NCBI GenBank assembly: GCA_027623315.1 | Contig: JAQBYD010000005.1 | Location: 1-64,000 of the forward strand | DNA: 64,000 nucleotides | Reading direction: 5' to 3' | Origin: Verrucomicrobiota bacterium | GTDB taxonomy: Bacteria > Verrucomicrobiota > Kiritimatiellia > CAJWTS01 | Shown here: in pieces, positions 50,029 to 58,783 of the stretch | Layout: each line of letters begins with the position of its first letter | Numbering within the stretch: the first letter of the stretch is position 1 | Program-made: the position numbers and the translations under genes | Notes under the pieces: model-generated | What the model was told of the DNA's origin: nothing | Database searches by the model: none | What the model saw: the letters and a program-made list of their open reading frames with translations, nothing else

Positions 50029-50336
50029 GGCTGGCCGCCGCGCACCACTTCTTTCATCTTCTTGCCCGGCTTAAAGCGGACCACACGGCGTTCTGGGATC
50101 TCGACCTTCTCTTCCGGTCGTGCGGGGTTGTAGCCCTGGCGGGCCTTGCGGCTCTTAACCTGGAAGACTCCGAAGTCTCGGAACTCAACATTACGACCCT
50201 GGACGAGACTGTCGACGATGTAATCGAGGGATTTCTGAAGCACCGCTTGCACATCTTGCTGAACGATGCCCGTCTCAGTTGCGATCCGGGCAACCAACTC
50301 CCGCTTGGTAAGATGTCCATTCTGTTCGTCTTGCAT
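50025..50336 (-). CDS. HU/IHF family DNA-binding protein
   Basis: A 103-aa nucleoid protein. The HU/IHF fold is visible: helical N-terminus (LTKRELVARIATETGIVQQD), the GRNVEFRDFGVFQVKSRKAR beta-arm start, and the conserved ARQGYNPARPE with RRVVRFKPGKKMKE near the end. These proteins bend DNA as dimers and support recombination and transcription. The stop overlaps the hisS TTG start by 4 nt. HU subtype versus IHF alpha/beta cannot be told here. Confidence 0.92.
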   Translation of the reverse strand: MQDEQNGHLTKRELVARIATETGIVQQDVQAVLQKSLDYIVDSLVQGRNVEFRDFGVFQVKSRKARQGYNPARPEEKVEIPERRVVRFKPGKKMKEVVRGGQP

Positions 50337-50390
50337 GATCGTCTGCCCGAAGACTTGAGTCTCCGATGTCGTGGCGGGCGTGTCAAGTGT

Positions 50391-51413
50391 CTACCAGGCT
50401 GGTTTCAATCCCGAGGCCTGGATGAAAGGCAGGATCGAGACCATCAGTTCCTCAAACATCTCCGTCGTTAGCTGTTGCTGTTGATCGCTGTACGCGGATT
50501 CCGGATCATTATGGACCTCAATCATGAGCCCATCGGCCCCGGCCGAGATGGCGGCGGCCGCGAGGTCGGGCAGAAGGTCGCGGCGCCCGGCGGCGTGGCT
50601 GGGGTCCACAAATACCGGGAGGCTCGACTCTCGTTTGGCGATTGCAACCGCGCTGATATCAAGCGTGTTGCGCGTGGCGGTCTCGAACGTACGAATGCCA
50701 CGCTCGCAAAGAATGATGTTGGGGTTTCCGTTCTTGGCTATGTACTCGGCTGCGAGCAACCATTCCTCGATCGTGGCCATCATACCTCGCTTGAGGAAGA
50801 CCGGCTTGCCCGCCGCTGCCACCGCCTCGAGCAATGCGTAATTCAGGCCATTCCTGGCGCCGATTTGGAAGACATCAACCATGGGTGTCATCATTTCGAT
50901 ATCGCTGACGCGGAGGACTTCCGAGATCACGGGCATTCCGGTCTCAGCTTTCGCCTGTTGGAGAATCTCGAGCGCTTCCTCTCCCAGGCCTTGGAAATCG
51001 TAGGGCGATGTTCGTGGTTTGAACGCGCCTCCGCGAAGTATCGTGGCGCCGGACTGCTTGACGGCTCGAGCTACGCTAAGCGTCTGATCGAGGCTCTCGA
51101 CCGAGCAGGGCCCGGCGATGACGTGCAGCGTGCCGTTACCGATCTCCAGATCACCGATGCGGACGATGGCCGTGCCGTCTTGAATCTCGCGGCTGACCAG
51201 CTTGTAGCGCTTCTGAATCGGCACCACGCGGTCCACGAACGACATGGCTTCCAACGCTTCCAGACTCTGGTGGGTCGTTTCATCACCGACAGCGGCTACG
51301 ACGGTCCGGATCTCGCCACGGATTGTGTGTGGCTCATATCCCAGCGCGCGCACATTGGCCTCAACCAGGGCGACCTCCTCAGAGGAGGCGCGTAATTTCA
51401 TCACGATAATCAT
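50391..51413 (-). CDS. aroF: 3-deoxy-7-phosphoheptulonate synthase
   Basis: DAHP synthase condenses phosphoenolpyruvate and erythrose-4-phosphate, the entry to the shikimate pathway. The 340-aa protein is the short I-beta type with a ferredoxin-like regulatory domain (~1-75, IIVMKLRASSEEVALVEANV). The barrel carries IAGPCSVES at ~98, RGGAFKPRTSPY at ~125, IGARNGLNYALL and PVFVDPSHAAG near 265. AAAGGAAAAGACC precedes the ATG. The N-terminal domain usually senses aromatic end products; regulation is likely but not demonstrated. Downstream, 54 bp away, is the HU/IHF-hisS pair on the same strand. Confidence 0.93.
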   Translation of the reverse strand: MIIVMKLRASSEEVALVEANVRALGYEPHTIRGEIRTVVAAVGDETTHQSLEALEAMSFVDRVVPIQKRYKLVSREIQDGTAIVRIGDLEIGNGTLHVIAGPCSVESLDQTLSVARAVKQSGATILRGGAFKPRTSPYDFQGLGEEALEILQQAKAETGMPVISEVLRVSDIEMMTPMVDVFQIGARNGLNYALLEAVAAAGKPVFLKRGMMATIEEWLLAAEYIAKNGNPNIILCERGIRTFETATRNTLDISAVAIAKRESSLPVFVDPSHAAGRRDLLPDLAAAAISAGADGLMIEVHNDPESAYSDQQQQLTTEMFEELMVSILPFIQASGLKPAW

Positions 51414-51518
51414 GGTCTTTTCCTTTCAAACCAACAATCGCACCCGCGAGTGCGACTGGCAAGATGATTTGAGGGTCGGCCCGTGGGGCCTCACTGTGGT
51501 ACTTTCGTTCTGGATCAA

Positions 51519-52037
51519 ATGTCACGATGGAAAGAACCTCTGGGGATCGCGATCACCCTCCTCGTCCTGCTCGGCGTGGTGGTAGCGGATGCCGTGGTTG
51601 ATCGTGCGGCCGGCACGGTGCAGTCGGACCAGCGGGCGAATCTAGCCTTGGCGGATCTGCATGAACGAACCGGCGCGCCGCATCTTTCGATTGAGATCCT
51701 TGACGAGATATCCGCTCGCGACGGACGTCCGACTCGATTGGAGCTTCGCCGCGCGGCGCTATTGGTCAGGACCGGGCAGCTTACCGAAGCCGAGAAGATC
51801 TACAACGACCTCCTGGCGCGGACACCACGATCCCCGGCCGTCGAATTCAATCTTGCAATCGTACGGCACCGACTGGGCCGATCGGACGAAGCCCAGGGCC
51901 TTCTGCGCGAATTCCTGGCCCGCTACGGCGATCTCCTCCCGGAGCACGCTGCGCGGGCGCAACTGGCGCTCCAACTGATGCAGAGCACCGCGCCAACGAT
52001 GGGGCGAGCGCATGGCCTCGCGCATCCGCCTCGCTAG
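51519..52037 (+). CDS. Membrane-anchored TPR-like protein
   Basis: A 172-aa protein starting MSRWKEPLG. One N-terminal transmembrane segment (IAITLLVLLGVVVADAVV) anchors it; the remainder is helical with TPR-like repeats. Examples are LELRRAALLVRTGQLTEAEK, NDLLARTPRSPAVEFNLAIV and HRLGRSDEAQGLLREFLARY. TPR proteins act as scaffolds in envelope complexes; no partner can be named. The start was placed 12 codons into the track ORF, before the hydrophobic segment. It is divergent from aroF and followed in the same direction by an HMA-like lipoprotein and xerD. Confidence 0.72.
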   Translation: MSRWKEPLGIAITLLVLLGVVVADAVVDRAAGTVQSDQRANLALADLHERTGAPHLSIEILDEISARDGRPTRLELRRAALLVRTGQLTEAEKIYNDLLARTPRSPAVEFNLAIVRHRLGRSDEAQGLLREFLARYGDLLPEHAARAQLALQLMQSTAPTMGRAHGLAHPPR

Positions 52038-52171
52038 TCAACACGCGCCGTCGCCTTCTACCGCAATTCAGCTTACCGTTTCGCCCTCAGGCAGCGAGAA
52101 AGCGCACTTCAAGACCTGGGCACACGACGTCGGGGTTTGACCCGGTGGCCGGGGATCTGTACAATTCGCGG

Positions 52172-52507
52172 ATGAAGTTGTGGATTCACGGATTCGTCGC
52201 TCTCCTCCTGATTGCGGGGATGGTCTCCTGCCGTAAGGAACGGCCGCGCGTAGTGACGGTCCTCGTGCCGGGTCTGAATGGCGAGAAATGTGCCCAGATC
52301 ATCTCGGAGTCCCTCGCAAGAGCCGATGGGATCCGAATGAACACGCTTGAGTTTGATTATGAGAAGCGCGAAATAACGCTTGAATATGACAGCATGCGTA
52401 CGGCCGTAAAGAACGTCGAGCACTTCATCGCGAAGGCAGGCTTCGACGCGAATACGGTGCCGGCATACAAGGAAGGCCTGGAGAGGCTGCCCGAAGAGTG
52501 CAAATGA
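52172..52507 (+). CDS. Small lipoprotein with HMA-like fold, metal motif incomplete
   Basis: A 111-aa protein with a lipoprotein signal (MKLWIHGFVALLLIAGMVSC). The mature part resembles a heavy-metal-associated domain: VTVLVPGLNGEKCAQIISES, then LEFDYEKREITLEYDS and a final helix VEHFIAKAGFDANTVP. The usual GMxCxxC metal site is reduced to a single Cys in GEKC, so copper or mercury binding as in classical HMA domains is doubtful. It ends 46 nt before xerD, in the same direction. Role unknown. Confidence 0.7.
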   Translation: MKLWIHGFVALLLIAGMVSCRKERPRVVTVLVPGLNGEKCAQIISESLARADGIRMNTLEFDYEKREITLEYDSMRTAVKNVEHFIAKAGFDANTVPAYKEGLERLPEECK

Positions 52508-52553
52508 CGACGGCCTGATCGCCGTCATTTGCATTCGGTCCCGGGCGCGCTGC

Positions 52554-53441
52554 ATGAATGCCCTGATCGAGCAATTTCTAGATTACCTGGCCCTGGAGCG
52601 GGGATTGAGCCCGCATACGGGGGCAGCCTACGCCGCCGACCTGGCGGCGTTGCAACGCTATCTCGGTCGCAAGAGGATTTCCTCCTTAAACGCCGTGCGA
52701 CGAAAAGAGATCGTGGATTTCCTTACCGCTGAAAAGGAACGCGGGCTGAGTGTAAATTCTCTCTCGCGGCGCCTGGTCGCGATCCGAATGTTTTTCCGTT
52801 ATCTACAGCAGGAATCTCTGCTGGACCAGAACGTCGCCGAGATCATGGACTCTCCTCGCACATGGCGGGCACTTCCCGGGTTCCTGAGCGTCAAAGAAGT
52901 GGATCGCCTGCTGGGGGCGCCCGAAGAGAGCACTCGGCTGGGGCTACGCGATCGCGCGTTGCTGGAATTGATGTATGCGACGGGGCTTCGCGTGAGCGAG
53001 ATTTCGATGCTGACATTGGACGATGTGCATTTCGATGCAGGCTACCTTCGGTGCATGGGCAAGGGAAGCAAGGTTCGAGTCGTGCCCTTCAACGAGTCGG
53101 CCCGGGAGCGTCTGCAGACCTACCTTGATCAGGCGCGCCCGACGTTACAGAAGGATCCCGCCGAGCGACACATGTTTCTCACCCGCCGTGGGGGGGCGTT
53201 TTCTCGCAAGGGGATCTGGAAGATGATTAAGCAACATGCTCTGCGGGCGCGAATCTCACAGTCGGTCTCGCCTCACACGCTGCGGCACTCGTTCGCGAGT
53301 CATATGCTGGCCAACGGGGCTCCGCTACGAGTGATCCAGGAGATGTTGGGGCATGCCGACATCGCGACCACTCAGATCTATACGCACGTGGACCAAGGGC
53401 GTCTGCGGGCGGTGCATGCAGAGTTTCACCCACGGGCCTAG
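52554..53441 (+). CDS. xerD: Tyrosine recombinase XerD
   Basis: XerC/XerD resolve chromosome dimers at dif with FtsK. The 295-aa protein has the SAM-like core-binding domain (~1-90) and catalytic domain. Catalytic residues are visible as Arg in ATGLRVSE, Lys in GKGSK, the HTLRHSFASH block, His in GHADIATTQ and nucleophile Tyr in IYTH. The linker LESPRTW-like MDSPRTWRALPGFLS is closer to XerD than XerC. Only 6 nt separate it from rnc, so the two are one operon. No dif site is recognised in the window. Confidence 0.92.
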   Translation: MNALIEQFLDYLALERGLSPHTGAAYAADLAALQRYLGRKRISSLNAVRRKEIVDFLTAEKERGLSVNSLSRRLVAIRMFFRYLQQESLLDQNVAEIMDSPRTWRALPGFLSVKEVDRLLGAPEESTRLGLRDRALLELMYATGLRVSEISMLTLDDVHFDAGYLRCMGKGSKVRVVPFNESARERLQTYLDQARPTLQKDPAERHMFLTRRGGAFSRKGIWKMIKQHALRARISQSVSPHTLRHSFASHMLANGAPLRVIQEMLGHADIATTQIYTHVDQGRLRAVHAEFHPRA

Positions 53442-53447
53442 ACCATT

Positions 53448-54233
53448 ATGTTGGGACGACGCAAGAACCCGAATCTGTTACTCGAGAAGACGATTGGGTA
53501 CTCGTTTCGAAAGAAGGCGCTCCTTGTCAACGCCCTCACGCACCGCTCGTTTCGTTATGAAAATCGAGATGTGGAATTCGACAATCAGCGCATGGAGTTC
53601 CTGGGTGATGCCGCGCTTGGCTTCGTCGCCGGAGCATACCTCTATCAGCGTATGCAAGACAAGGACGAGGGACATCTCACGGCGATGAGAAGCCGCATCA
53701 CCAGCGGTAAGGCCCTGGCCGAGATTGCCACGACCATGTCGCTCGGGGACTTCGTGCAAATTGGCAAAGGCGAGGAGCGCTCCGGTGGACGCGATCGTGC
53801 CTCCAATCTCGCGGATGCCCTGGAGTCGGTGATCGGTGCTGCGTATCTCGACACCGGAGTGAAAGCGGTCGAGAAGATATTCAAGAAGCTCTTCGTGCCG
53901 TACCTGGACGGATGCGGGGAAGACCTATGGGCGGATAATCCGAAGGGAAAGCTCCAGGAGACAGCGCAGACCCTCTATCGCAAGAGCCCTGTCTATCGAG
54001 TGGTCGACCAGAGCGGACCGTCGCATTCGCGTGTGTATACTGTCGAGGTGGTCGTGGACGGGAAGTCAGTGGCCAAAGGGAAGGGACGCAATAAACGGGT
54101 CGCCGAATCGAGCGCTGCGGCGAAGGCGCTGCACGTTATTGATAACGATGCGCCGCAAGAAGAAGAGAGCGGGGTCACGCGCCGTCGACGGGGTCGTGCC
54201 GGCAGGCGCAGGGGCCCCCGCAACGACGACTGA
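53448..54233 (+). CDS. rnc: Ribonuclease III
   Basis: RNase III cuts double-stranded RNA, notably in rRNA processing. The 261-aa protein has the signature QRMEFLGDAALGFV (~45-58) with metal-binding acidic residues, ADALESVIGAAYLD (~123-136), and a C-terminal dsRNA-binding domain (~170-235: NPKGKLQETAQTLY, GKGRNKRVAESSAAAKAL). A basic tail (RRRRGRAGRRRGPRND) extends beyond the usual end. It follows xerD by 6 nt. Confidence 0.94.
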   Translation: MLGRRKNPNLLLEKTIGYSFRKKALLVNALTHRSFRYENRDVEFDNQRMEFLGDAALGFVAGAYLYQRMQDKDEGHLTAMRSRITSGKALAEIATTMSLGDFVQIGKGEERSGGRDRASNLADALESVIGAAYLDTGVKAVEKIFKKLFVPYLDGCGEDLWADNPKGKLQETAQTLYRKSPVYRVVDQSGPSHSRVYTVEVVVDGKSVAKGKGRNKRVAESSAAAKALHVIDNDAPQEEESGVTRRRRGRAGRRRGPRNDD

Positions 54234-54322
54234 ACGGACGTTTGACGATACAGGGCCACCCATCGTATAATACGGGGCGAGGTCTCCCTGCGACCCCTGA
54301 TTTCTCCACAAAACCCGGGAAA

Positions 54323-55321
54323 ATGCACAAAAACCAAACTATCAAAGCTCTGATTCTGTCCCTGGCCGTCGCGGGACCGATGTCATCACCTGAAGTGGCC
54401 GAAGGCGTATCCCGGTTAGCCGACAATCTGTCGCCGATCGTGCGCGATGCCATGGACGCCGGGATTGTCTCCGGCGAGCGTCCGAAAATCATCAAGTTGG
54501 GCAATCTGGATATTGAGAACCTCGTGGCGAAGCCCCGCCTCGATGCGGACTTCGTGAAGTTTAAGTTCATCGCTGCGGATACTACCTCGACCCAACGTGA
54601 AATTCTGAAGACGTGGTTGGGCAAGGGGGTAAACCATATTTTGCTCTCGGGGATTGAGATGAAGCTTTACGGGGAGTTCTTCGGTCTGAGAGCAAATTAT
54701 TACTCGCGGCGCCAGGTGTCCTTGACGCTTTCCAATCACGTGGTGAACACGGACTGCACCCGCTTAACCGGCAACATGGACTTCGAGTCCGTGCCCGAAG
54801 GGAGTGAGGTTATCGCAACCCGGGCGGATAAGCCGGCCGCCGGCCGCTTCACGTACGGCAAGACGACGGTCTACTTTCACCCCGGCCCTGTCGGGAACGA
54901 CGAAGCCCGCTGGATGTTGAACTTCTATCACTGGGCACTGGGATTGGATGTCCCGGGGCCTGCCGCTGAAATCCTGAATAAGCGAATCGCCGACGTCAGA
55001 ATGGGCAAGGGAACTCACGACAGCCTGACGCTGCGAACGGGCGATGTGATCAAGGGCGTGCTGGATACCAAGGATCAGAAACTGAAGACCCTGGATGGAC
55101 CGCGAGCGTTCATGCGCAAGGATATCGAGATGATAATCCTGGAGTTCACCGCGGACAAAATGGACAAGGTGGCACTGCGCGATGGCAAGGAGTTCACGGG
55201 GACCTTGCTTGCAGCAGACTTCAAGATCCTATCCGGGGACGGTGAAGTGCAGACGTACTCGCGAGACAGCGTGAAGGTTATCCGGTACAACGTTCCGAGC
55301 AAGAAGCCCGAGCTCAAGTAG
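54323..55321 (+). CDS. Exported protein of unknown function
   Basis: A 332-aa protein with an N-terminal hydrophobic signal (IKALILSLAVAGPMSSPEVA). No catalytic motif is recognised. The middle (ILLSGIEMKLYGEFFGLRAN; NDEARWMLNFYHWALGLD) is alpha/beta in character. The final ~90 residues contain two beta-rich repeats (LRTGDVIKGVLDTKDQKLKT and LRDGKEFTGTLLAADFKILS), similar to small Sm-like/beta-barrel segments seen in other bacterial exported proteins. Start chosen at MHKNQTIKAL, 27 codons into the track ORF, because it directly precedes the signal. It follows rnc by 89 nt on the same strand. Function unknown. Confidence 0.68.
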   Translation: MHKNQTIKALILSLAVAGPMSSPEVAEGVSRLADNLSPIVRDAMDAGIVSGERPKIIKLGNLDIENLVAKPRLDADFVKFKFIAADTTSTQREILKTWLGKGVNHILLSGIEMKLYGEFFGLRANYYSRRQVSLTLSNHVVNTDCTRLTGNMDFESVPEGSEVIATRADKPAAGRFTYGKTTVYFHPGPVGNDEARWMLNFYHWALGLDVPGPAAEILNKRIADVRMGKGTHDSLTLRTGDVIKGVLDTKDQKLKTLDGPRAFMRKDIEMIILEFTADKMDKVALRDGKEFTGTLLAADFKILSGDGEVQTYSRDSVKVIRYNVPSKKPELK

Positions 55322-55442
55322 CCTCGGGTTCCACGCGCGTCCATCTCCCGGCCCGATCGATTCGCCGGATCTGCCCGCCAGCGCGGAATCTGAATTTTCT
55401 TGAAGACGGCCTGCTGTTGCCTGACACTATACCGTTTCCATC

Positions 55443-55516
55443 GGGCCGTTAGCTCAGTTGGTCAGAGCACTTGACTTTTAATCAAGGGGTCCCGGGTTCG
55501 AGCCCCGGACGGCCTA
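55443..55516 (+). tRNA. tRNA-Lys (anticodon TTT)
   Basis: Acceptor GGGCCGT pairs ACGGCCT with one G-U, D-arm AGCTCAGTTGGTCAGAGCA, anticodon stem TTGA/TCAA with loop CTTTTAA giving TTT. T-loop GTTCGAGCC; discriminator A; CCA is not encoded. It lies 9 nt before the acyltransferase ATG. Confidence 0.96.
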
Positions 55517-55525
55517 CTTTTCCTT

Positions 55526-56479
55526 ATGAAATCGACCAAGCGGCTGCGCCAGGTTCTCGAAGGCCTTTTGGCTCGCCTGGGCGTGCTCGTCATTCCACGG
55601 CTTCCCCGCGGTGCCGTCGTGCGCCTGGCGCGTGTGATCGGCAGCGCGGCCTGCGCCGTATGCCGCCGCGACCAAGAGGTCGGCCGGGCCAATCTCGAGC
55701 TGGCCCTCGGGGCGACGCACTCCCGTGAGGAGCGAGACAAGATCCTGCACGGGGCTTTCGTAACCTTCGCCCAGCTCATCCTGGACCTGTTCTGGTTCTC
55801 GCGCGACCAGCAGCGACGACTCGAGGAAGTTGTCGAAGTCGACGACTCCTGTCGCTTCTTTCTGGACCATCCGCCTTGCATCGCGCTGGCCGCTCATTTC
55901 GGGAATTGGGAGGTCATGGGGGCGCGATGCGCGGCGCTGGGAAGCCCCTTGACGGTCGTCTTCGCTGCCTTGGAGAATCCAGTGATCGACGAACTCGTCG
56001 CTCGACTGCGCCGCGGGTCCGGTCAAGTCGTCGCGGAGAAGACCGGTGTGCTGCGGCGCCTGATTCGGACCCTCCGGGATGGCGGGCACATCGCGGTAGT
56101 GCTCGATCAAAATACCCTTCCGGCCGACGGGGGCCGATTTGTGAACTTTTTTGGTTCGCCGGCGCCGATGTCGATGGCGGTGGCGTCCCTGTCGGAGAAG
56201 ACCAGCGCGCCGGTCGTGCCGACTTTTTGTACGAGAAGGCCTGACGGCACCTACCGCGTATACCACCTTCCGCCCTTGCTCATGGAGCAGACGGAGACAA
56301 GGGAGTCGTTTACGCAGCGCCTGGCCACGGTCCTCGAAGGTGAGATTCGCAAAGATCCGGAGCAGTGGCTTTGGATGTACAAGCGATGGAAATTTATTCC
56401 TGATGATGCAGAGGCGGATCGTTTCCCCGGTTATGCCCGCCGCTTGCACCCGGGTGAGAAGGCGGCCGCAGCAAAATAG
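55526..56479 (+). CDS. Lipid A acyltransferase family protein (HtrB/LpxL-like)
   Basis: A 317-aa enzyme of the late acyltransferase family, which adds secondary fatty acyl chains to lipid A at the inner membrane. The catalytic H(X4)E motif is present as AAHFGNWEVMG (~122), and the following ALENPVIDELVARLRRGSG, VLDQNTLPADGG and FFGSPAPMS segments fit the family. A hydrophobic N-terminal helix is expected but only weakly visible. Together with KdsD it supports an LPS outer membrane. It begins just behind tRNA-Lys and precedes mtnP by about 70 nt. Which acyl position is modified is unknown. Confidence 0.88.
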   Translation: MKSTKRLRQVLEGLLARLGVLVIPRLPRGAVVRLARVIGSAACAVCRRDQEVGRANLELALGATHSREERDKILHGAFVTFAQLILDLFWFSRDQQRRLEEVVEVDDSCRFFLDHPPCIALAAHFGNWEVMGARCAALGSPLTVVFAALENPVIDELVARLRRGSGQVVAEKTGVLRRLIRTLRDGGHIAVVLDQNTLPADGGRFVNFFGSPAPMSMAVASLSEKTSAPVVPTFCTRRPDGTYRVYHLPPLLMEQTETRESFTQRLATVLEGEIRKDPEQWLWMYKRWKFIPDDAEADRFPGYARRLHPGEKAAAAK

Positions 56480-56550
56480 AATGCGCGTCGGAACGACACG
56501 TGCGATAGTTTGCCTGCGAGATATGAACAGAGTCGACGGAAGGACGTAAG

Positions 56551-57432
56551 ATGAAACTTGGAGTCATTGGCGGAACCGGTGTGTACGGTATAGACGGAAT
56601 AGAAGATCTGACCCATGAAGAGGTGGAGACACCGTTCGGGAGCCCGTCAGACTCCTATGTCTGTGGAAAGCTCGACGGGCGTGAGGTCGTATTTCTGCCT
56701 CGTCACGGGCGCGGCCATCGCTTGTTGCCGTCTGAAATCAATCATCGTGCCAATATCTGCGGCATGAAGCAGCTCGGTGTCGACAGGGTCCTGTCGATCA
56801 GCGCGGTGGGTAGTCTTCGTGAGGAGTATCGGCCTCGCGACATCGTTCTGGCGGATCAATATTTTGACCGGACCAAGGAATCAGCCGCGCATACATTTTT
56901 CGGTGACGGAGTCGTGGCGCACGCCTCCCTGGCTGATCCGGTCTGTCATGACCTGGCGCACTGCGTGCGCAGTGCGGCCGAGAAGGTCATCCAGTCGCGA
57001 CCAGAGGGCGACCATGTCCGCGTGACCCGCGGCGGGACCTACGTCCAGATGCAGGGACCGGCGTTTTCCACCAGGGCAGAGTCGAACACTTATCGGGGGC
57101 TTGGCTTCGACGTGATTGGCATGACCAGCTTGGGAGAGGCAAAGCTCTGCCGTGAGGCCGAACTCTGTTACCAGCCGATGTGTATGGTCACCGACTACGA
57201 TTGCTGGCACGAATCGGAAGAGGCGGTGACCGTGGAACTCGTGGTGGCGCATCTGCATGCAAACGCAGCGCTAGCGAAGGATATTGTCCGTCAACTGATC
57301 CCGGAGTTGGCGGAGTCCCCGCCATGCGGGTGCAGTTCCGCCATGGCCGGCTCGATATTGACCCAACCGGATGCCGTGCCGGCGGATGCCAGGGCGCGGT
57401 TGCAGCCGATCATCGGAAGATATCTCTCCTGA
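56551..57432 (+). CDS. mtnP: S-methyl-5'-thioadenosine phosphorylase
   Basis: MTA phosphorylase splits methylthioadenosine into adenine and methylthioribose-1-phosphate, the start of methionine salvage. The 293-aa protein shows the family features GVIGGTGVYGIDG (N-terminus), FLPRHGRGHRLLPSEINHRA (~47-66), the MQGPAFSTRAES segment (~168), and VIGMTSLGEAKLCREAELCY (~187). Length is typical. No other mtn genes are in this window. Downstream is comF, beginning 10 nt after the stop. Confidence 0.92.
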   Translation: MKLGVIGGTGVYGIDGIEDLTHEEVETPFGSPSDSYVCGKLDGREVVFLPRHGRGHRLLPSEINHRANICGMKQLGVDRVLSISAVGSLREEYRPRDIVLADQYFDRTKESAAHTFFGDGVVAHASLADPVCHDLAHCVRSAAEKVIQSRPEGDHVRVTRGGTYVQMQGPAFSTRAESNTYRGLGFDVIGMTSLGEAKLCREAELCYQPMCMVTDYDCWHESEEAVTVELVVAHLHANAALAKDIVRQLIPELAESPPCGCSSAMAGSILTQPDAVPADARARLQPIIGRYLS

Positions 57433-57442
57433 TCCGCACGCG

Positions 57443-58240
57443 ATGACTCGATTGCGGCAGGGCCGCTTGAAAATCCCCGGGTTGTTCCAGATGCGCCTTG
57501 ACCGCCAGATCCTTTTAGATTCAACGCGAGCATTGTGGCACAGCACGCTGGACCTGGTGTATCCCCGGCGCTGCGAGAGCTGTCACGGTGCGGTGCTCGA
57601 CGAGGCACGCCACTTGTGCTGGGATTGCATGACCCGAATGCAGCTAATCCAGCAGCCGCATTGTGACCGCTGTGGAGATCCCATCGAGGGCAAGGTGGAT
57701 CATGACCCGATGTGCGCGTACTGCGCGCGGCACCGGATCTGGTTCACCCGCGCTCGTTCTGCGGTGCGTTACCGCGGACCGATCCGCGACGTCATCCAGT
57801 CATTCAAGTACAGGAACGCACTTTACTTGGGCCGGGACATGAACCTGTTGCTCCTGGCCTGCGTGCAGGCACACTACGGGGCCATACCGTTCGATGCCGT
57901 GACGAGTGTGCCGCTTTTCGCGAGGCGCGAGCGCGAGCGGACGTACAATCAGGCGGCCGTACTCGCACGCGCTCTCGCGTCAGAATTGCGCTCACCATAC
58001 GACAATCGCCTCGTGACCCGGATTCGAGACACGCAGACCCAGACGCACCTCTCGGCCTCTGAGCGACGGCAGAACATGACAGGTGCGTTCGTGCCGCACG
58101 GCTCGAACGGCAGGCAGGGACAGCGACTCCTTCTGGTTGACGATGTGATGACGACCGGGGCAACGGTCAACGAGTGCGCGCGCGCCCTCAAGGAAGCCGG
58201 CGCGGAATACGTCTATGTCGCCACGGTCGCGAGGGGGTAG
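57443..58240 (+). CDS. ComF family phosphoribosyltransferase-like protein
   Basis: A 265-aa ComF/GntX family protein with an N-terminal double zinc ribbon (CESCHGAV, CWDCMTRM, CDRCGDPIEG, CAYCARHR) and a C-terminal phosphoribosyltransferase fold. The PRPP-loop motif LLLVDDVMTTGATVNECA lies near residue 230. In transformable bacteria ComF is needed for DNA uptake; elsewhere its role is unclear. The start is uncertain: I chose the Met just after the mtnP stop; MRLDRQILLD 16 codons later is also possible. No other competence genes are seen. Confidence 0.86.
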   Translation: MTRLRQGRLKIPGLFQMRLDRQILLDSTRALWHSTLDLVYPRRCESCHGAVLDEARHLCWDCMTRMQLIQQPHCDRCGDPIEGKVDHDPMCAYCARHRIWFTRARSAVRYRGPIRDVIQSFKYRNALYLGRDMNLLLLACVQAHYGAIPFDAVTSVPLFARRERERTYNQAAVLARALASELRSPYDNRLVTRIRDTQTQTHLSASERRQNMTGAFVPHGSNGRQGQRLLLVDDVMTTGATVNECARALKEAGAEYVYVATVARG

Positions 58241-58253
58241 GGGTGATTGAAAA

Positions 58254-58739
58254 ATGGACATTGAGACTTTCTGCAAGGCACTGGGCACGCTTCTGGTCTC
58301 GAGCCCCGACCCAAGTCTCCCCATCGAGCACCTTGTCGAGAACCACCCCGCATTAGTCCTCGTCAAAGTTCTCGGATCAGGAGGGCAGACATTTGAGACA
58401 GGACGATTACTGGCAGGACGATTTTTCAGAGAGTCGATGGATGCCTGGAACAGCCAGACTTTACCGTCGCGCCCAGGGGCCGCATCGGACTCCAAGAGTC
58501 ACATGCACACACCCAAACTAATCGTCCTGCCAGTAATCGTCCTGCCAGAACTCCGGGATTCAGGCGCGAAACGGATTCGGTCGGGTTCCCCGATGGGGTG
58601 GCTTTCAGCACGTTTGTCGCGCACGGCGAGATCAGATGGAGCCCGAAAGGCTCAAGGCTCAATTTCCAAGTCTCAAGGCGCATGTTGGTTGATCACTTGC
58701 CAGTTGCCACTCCTGAAACAAGAGAGTCCCGATCCCTGA
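58254..58739 (+). CDS. Doubtful ORF overlapping repeats
   Basis: A 161-aa ORF 13 nt after comF. The first ~70 residues (MDIETFCKALGTLLVSSPDP, ENHPALVLVKVLGSG) look like a possible small protein, but the rest is translated from AATCGTCCTG repeats (LIVLPVIVLPELR) and non-coding-like sequence. No family is recognised and the ribosome site is weak. It could be a remnant gene extended by repeat DNA, or a chance ORF. Confidence 0.3.
   Translation: MDIETFCKALGTLLVSSPDPSLPIEHLVENHPALVLVKVLGSGGQTFETGRLLAGRFFRESMDAWNSQTLPSRPGAASDSKSHMHTPKLIVLPVIVLPELRDSGAKRIRSGSPMGWLSARLSRTARSDGARKAQGSISKSQGACWLITCQLPLLKQESPDP
58395..58548. repeat. Inverted pair of GGCAGGACGATT / AATCGTCCTGCC repeats
   Basis: The left side reads GACAGGACGATTACTGGCAG with a second unit, the right side ATCGTCCTGCCAGTAATCG with a second unit. 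The halves are reverse complements about 95 bp apart. Same family as at 13411-13500. Confidence 0.7.
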
Positions 58740-58783
58740 TCTCGGAGAGAGTCAGGGCGAGACCGGGCCTCTCTTGTTTCAGG
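58712..58783. terminator. Hairpin between comF side and helicase gene
   Basis: CCTGAAACAAGAGAG and CTCTCTTGTTTCAGG form a perfect 15-bp stem, with inner CCCGATCCCTGA/TCAGGGCGAG pairings. It lies directly at the 3' end of the helicase gene (stop at 58784) and can serve convergent transcripts. There is no long T-tract, so intrinsic termination is uncertain. Confidence 0.6.

Noticed and set aside
49300-50133. 277-aa plus-strand ORF
   Set aside because: It is antisense to hisS and the HU/IHF gene, both well supported.
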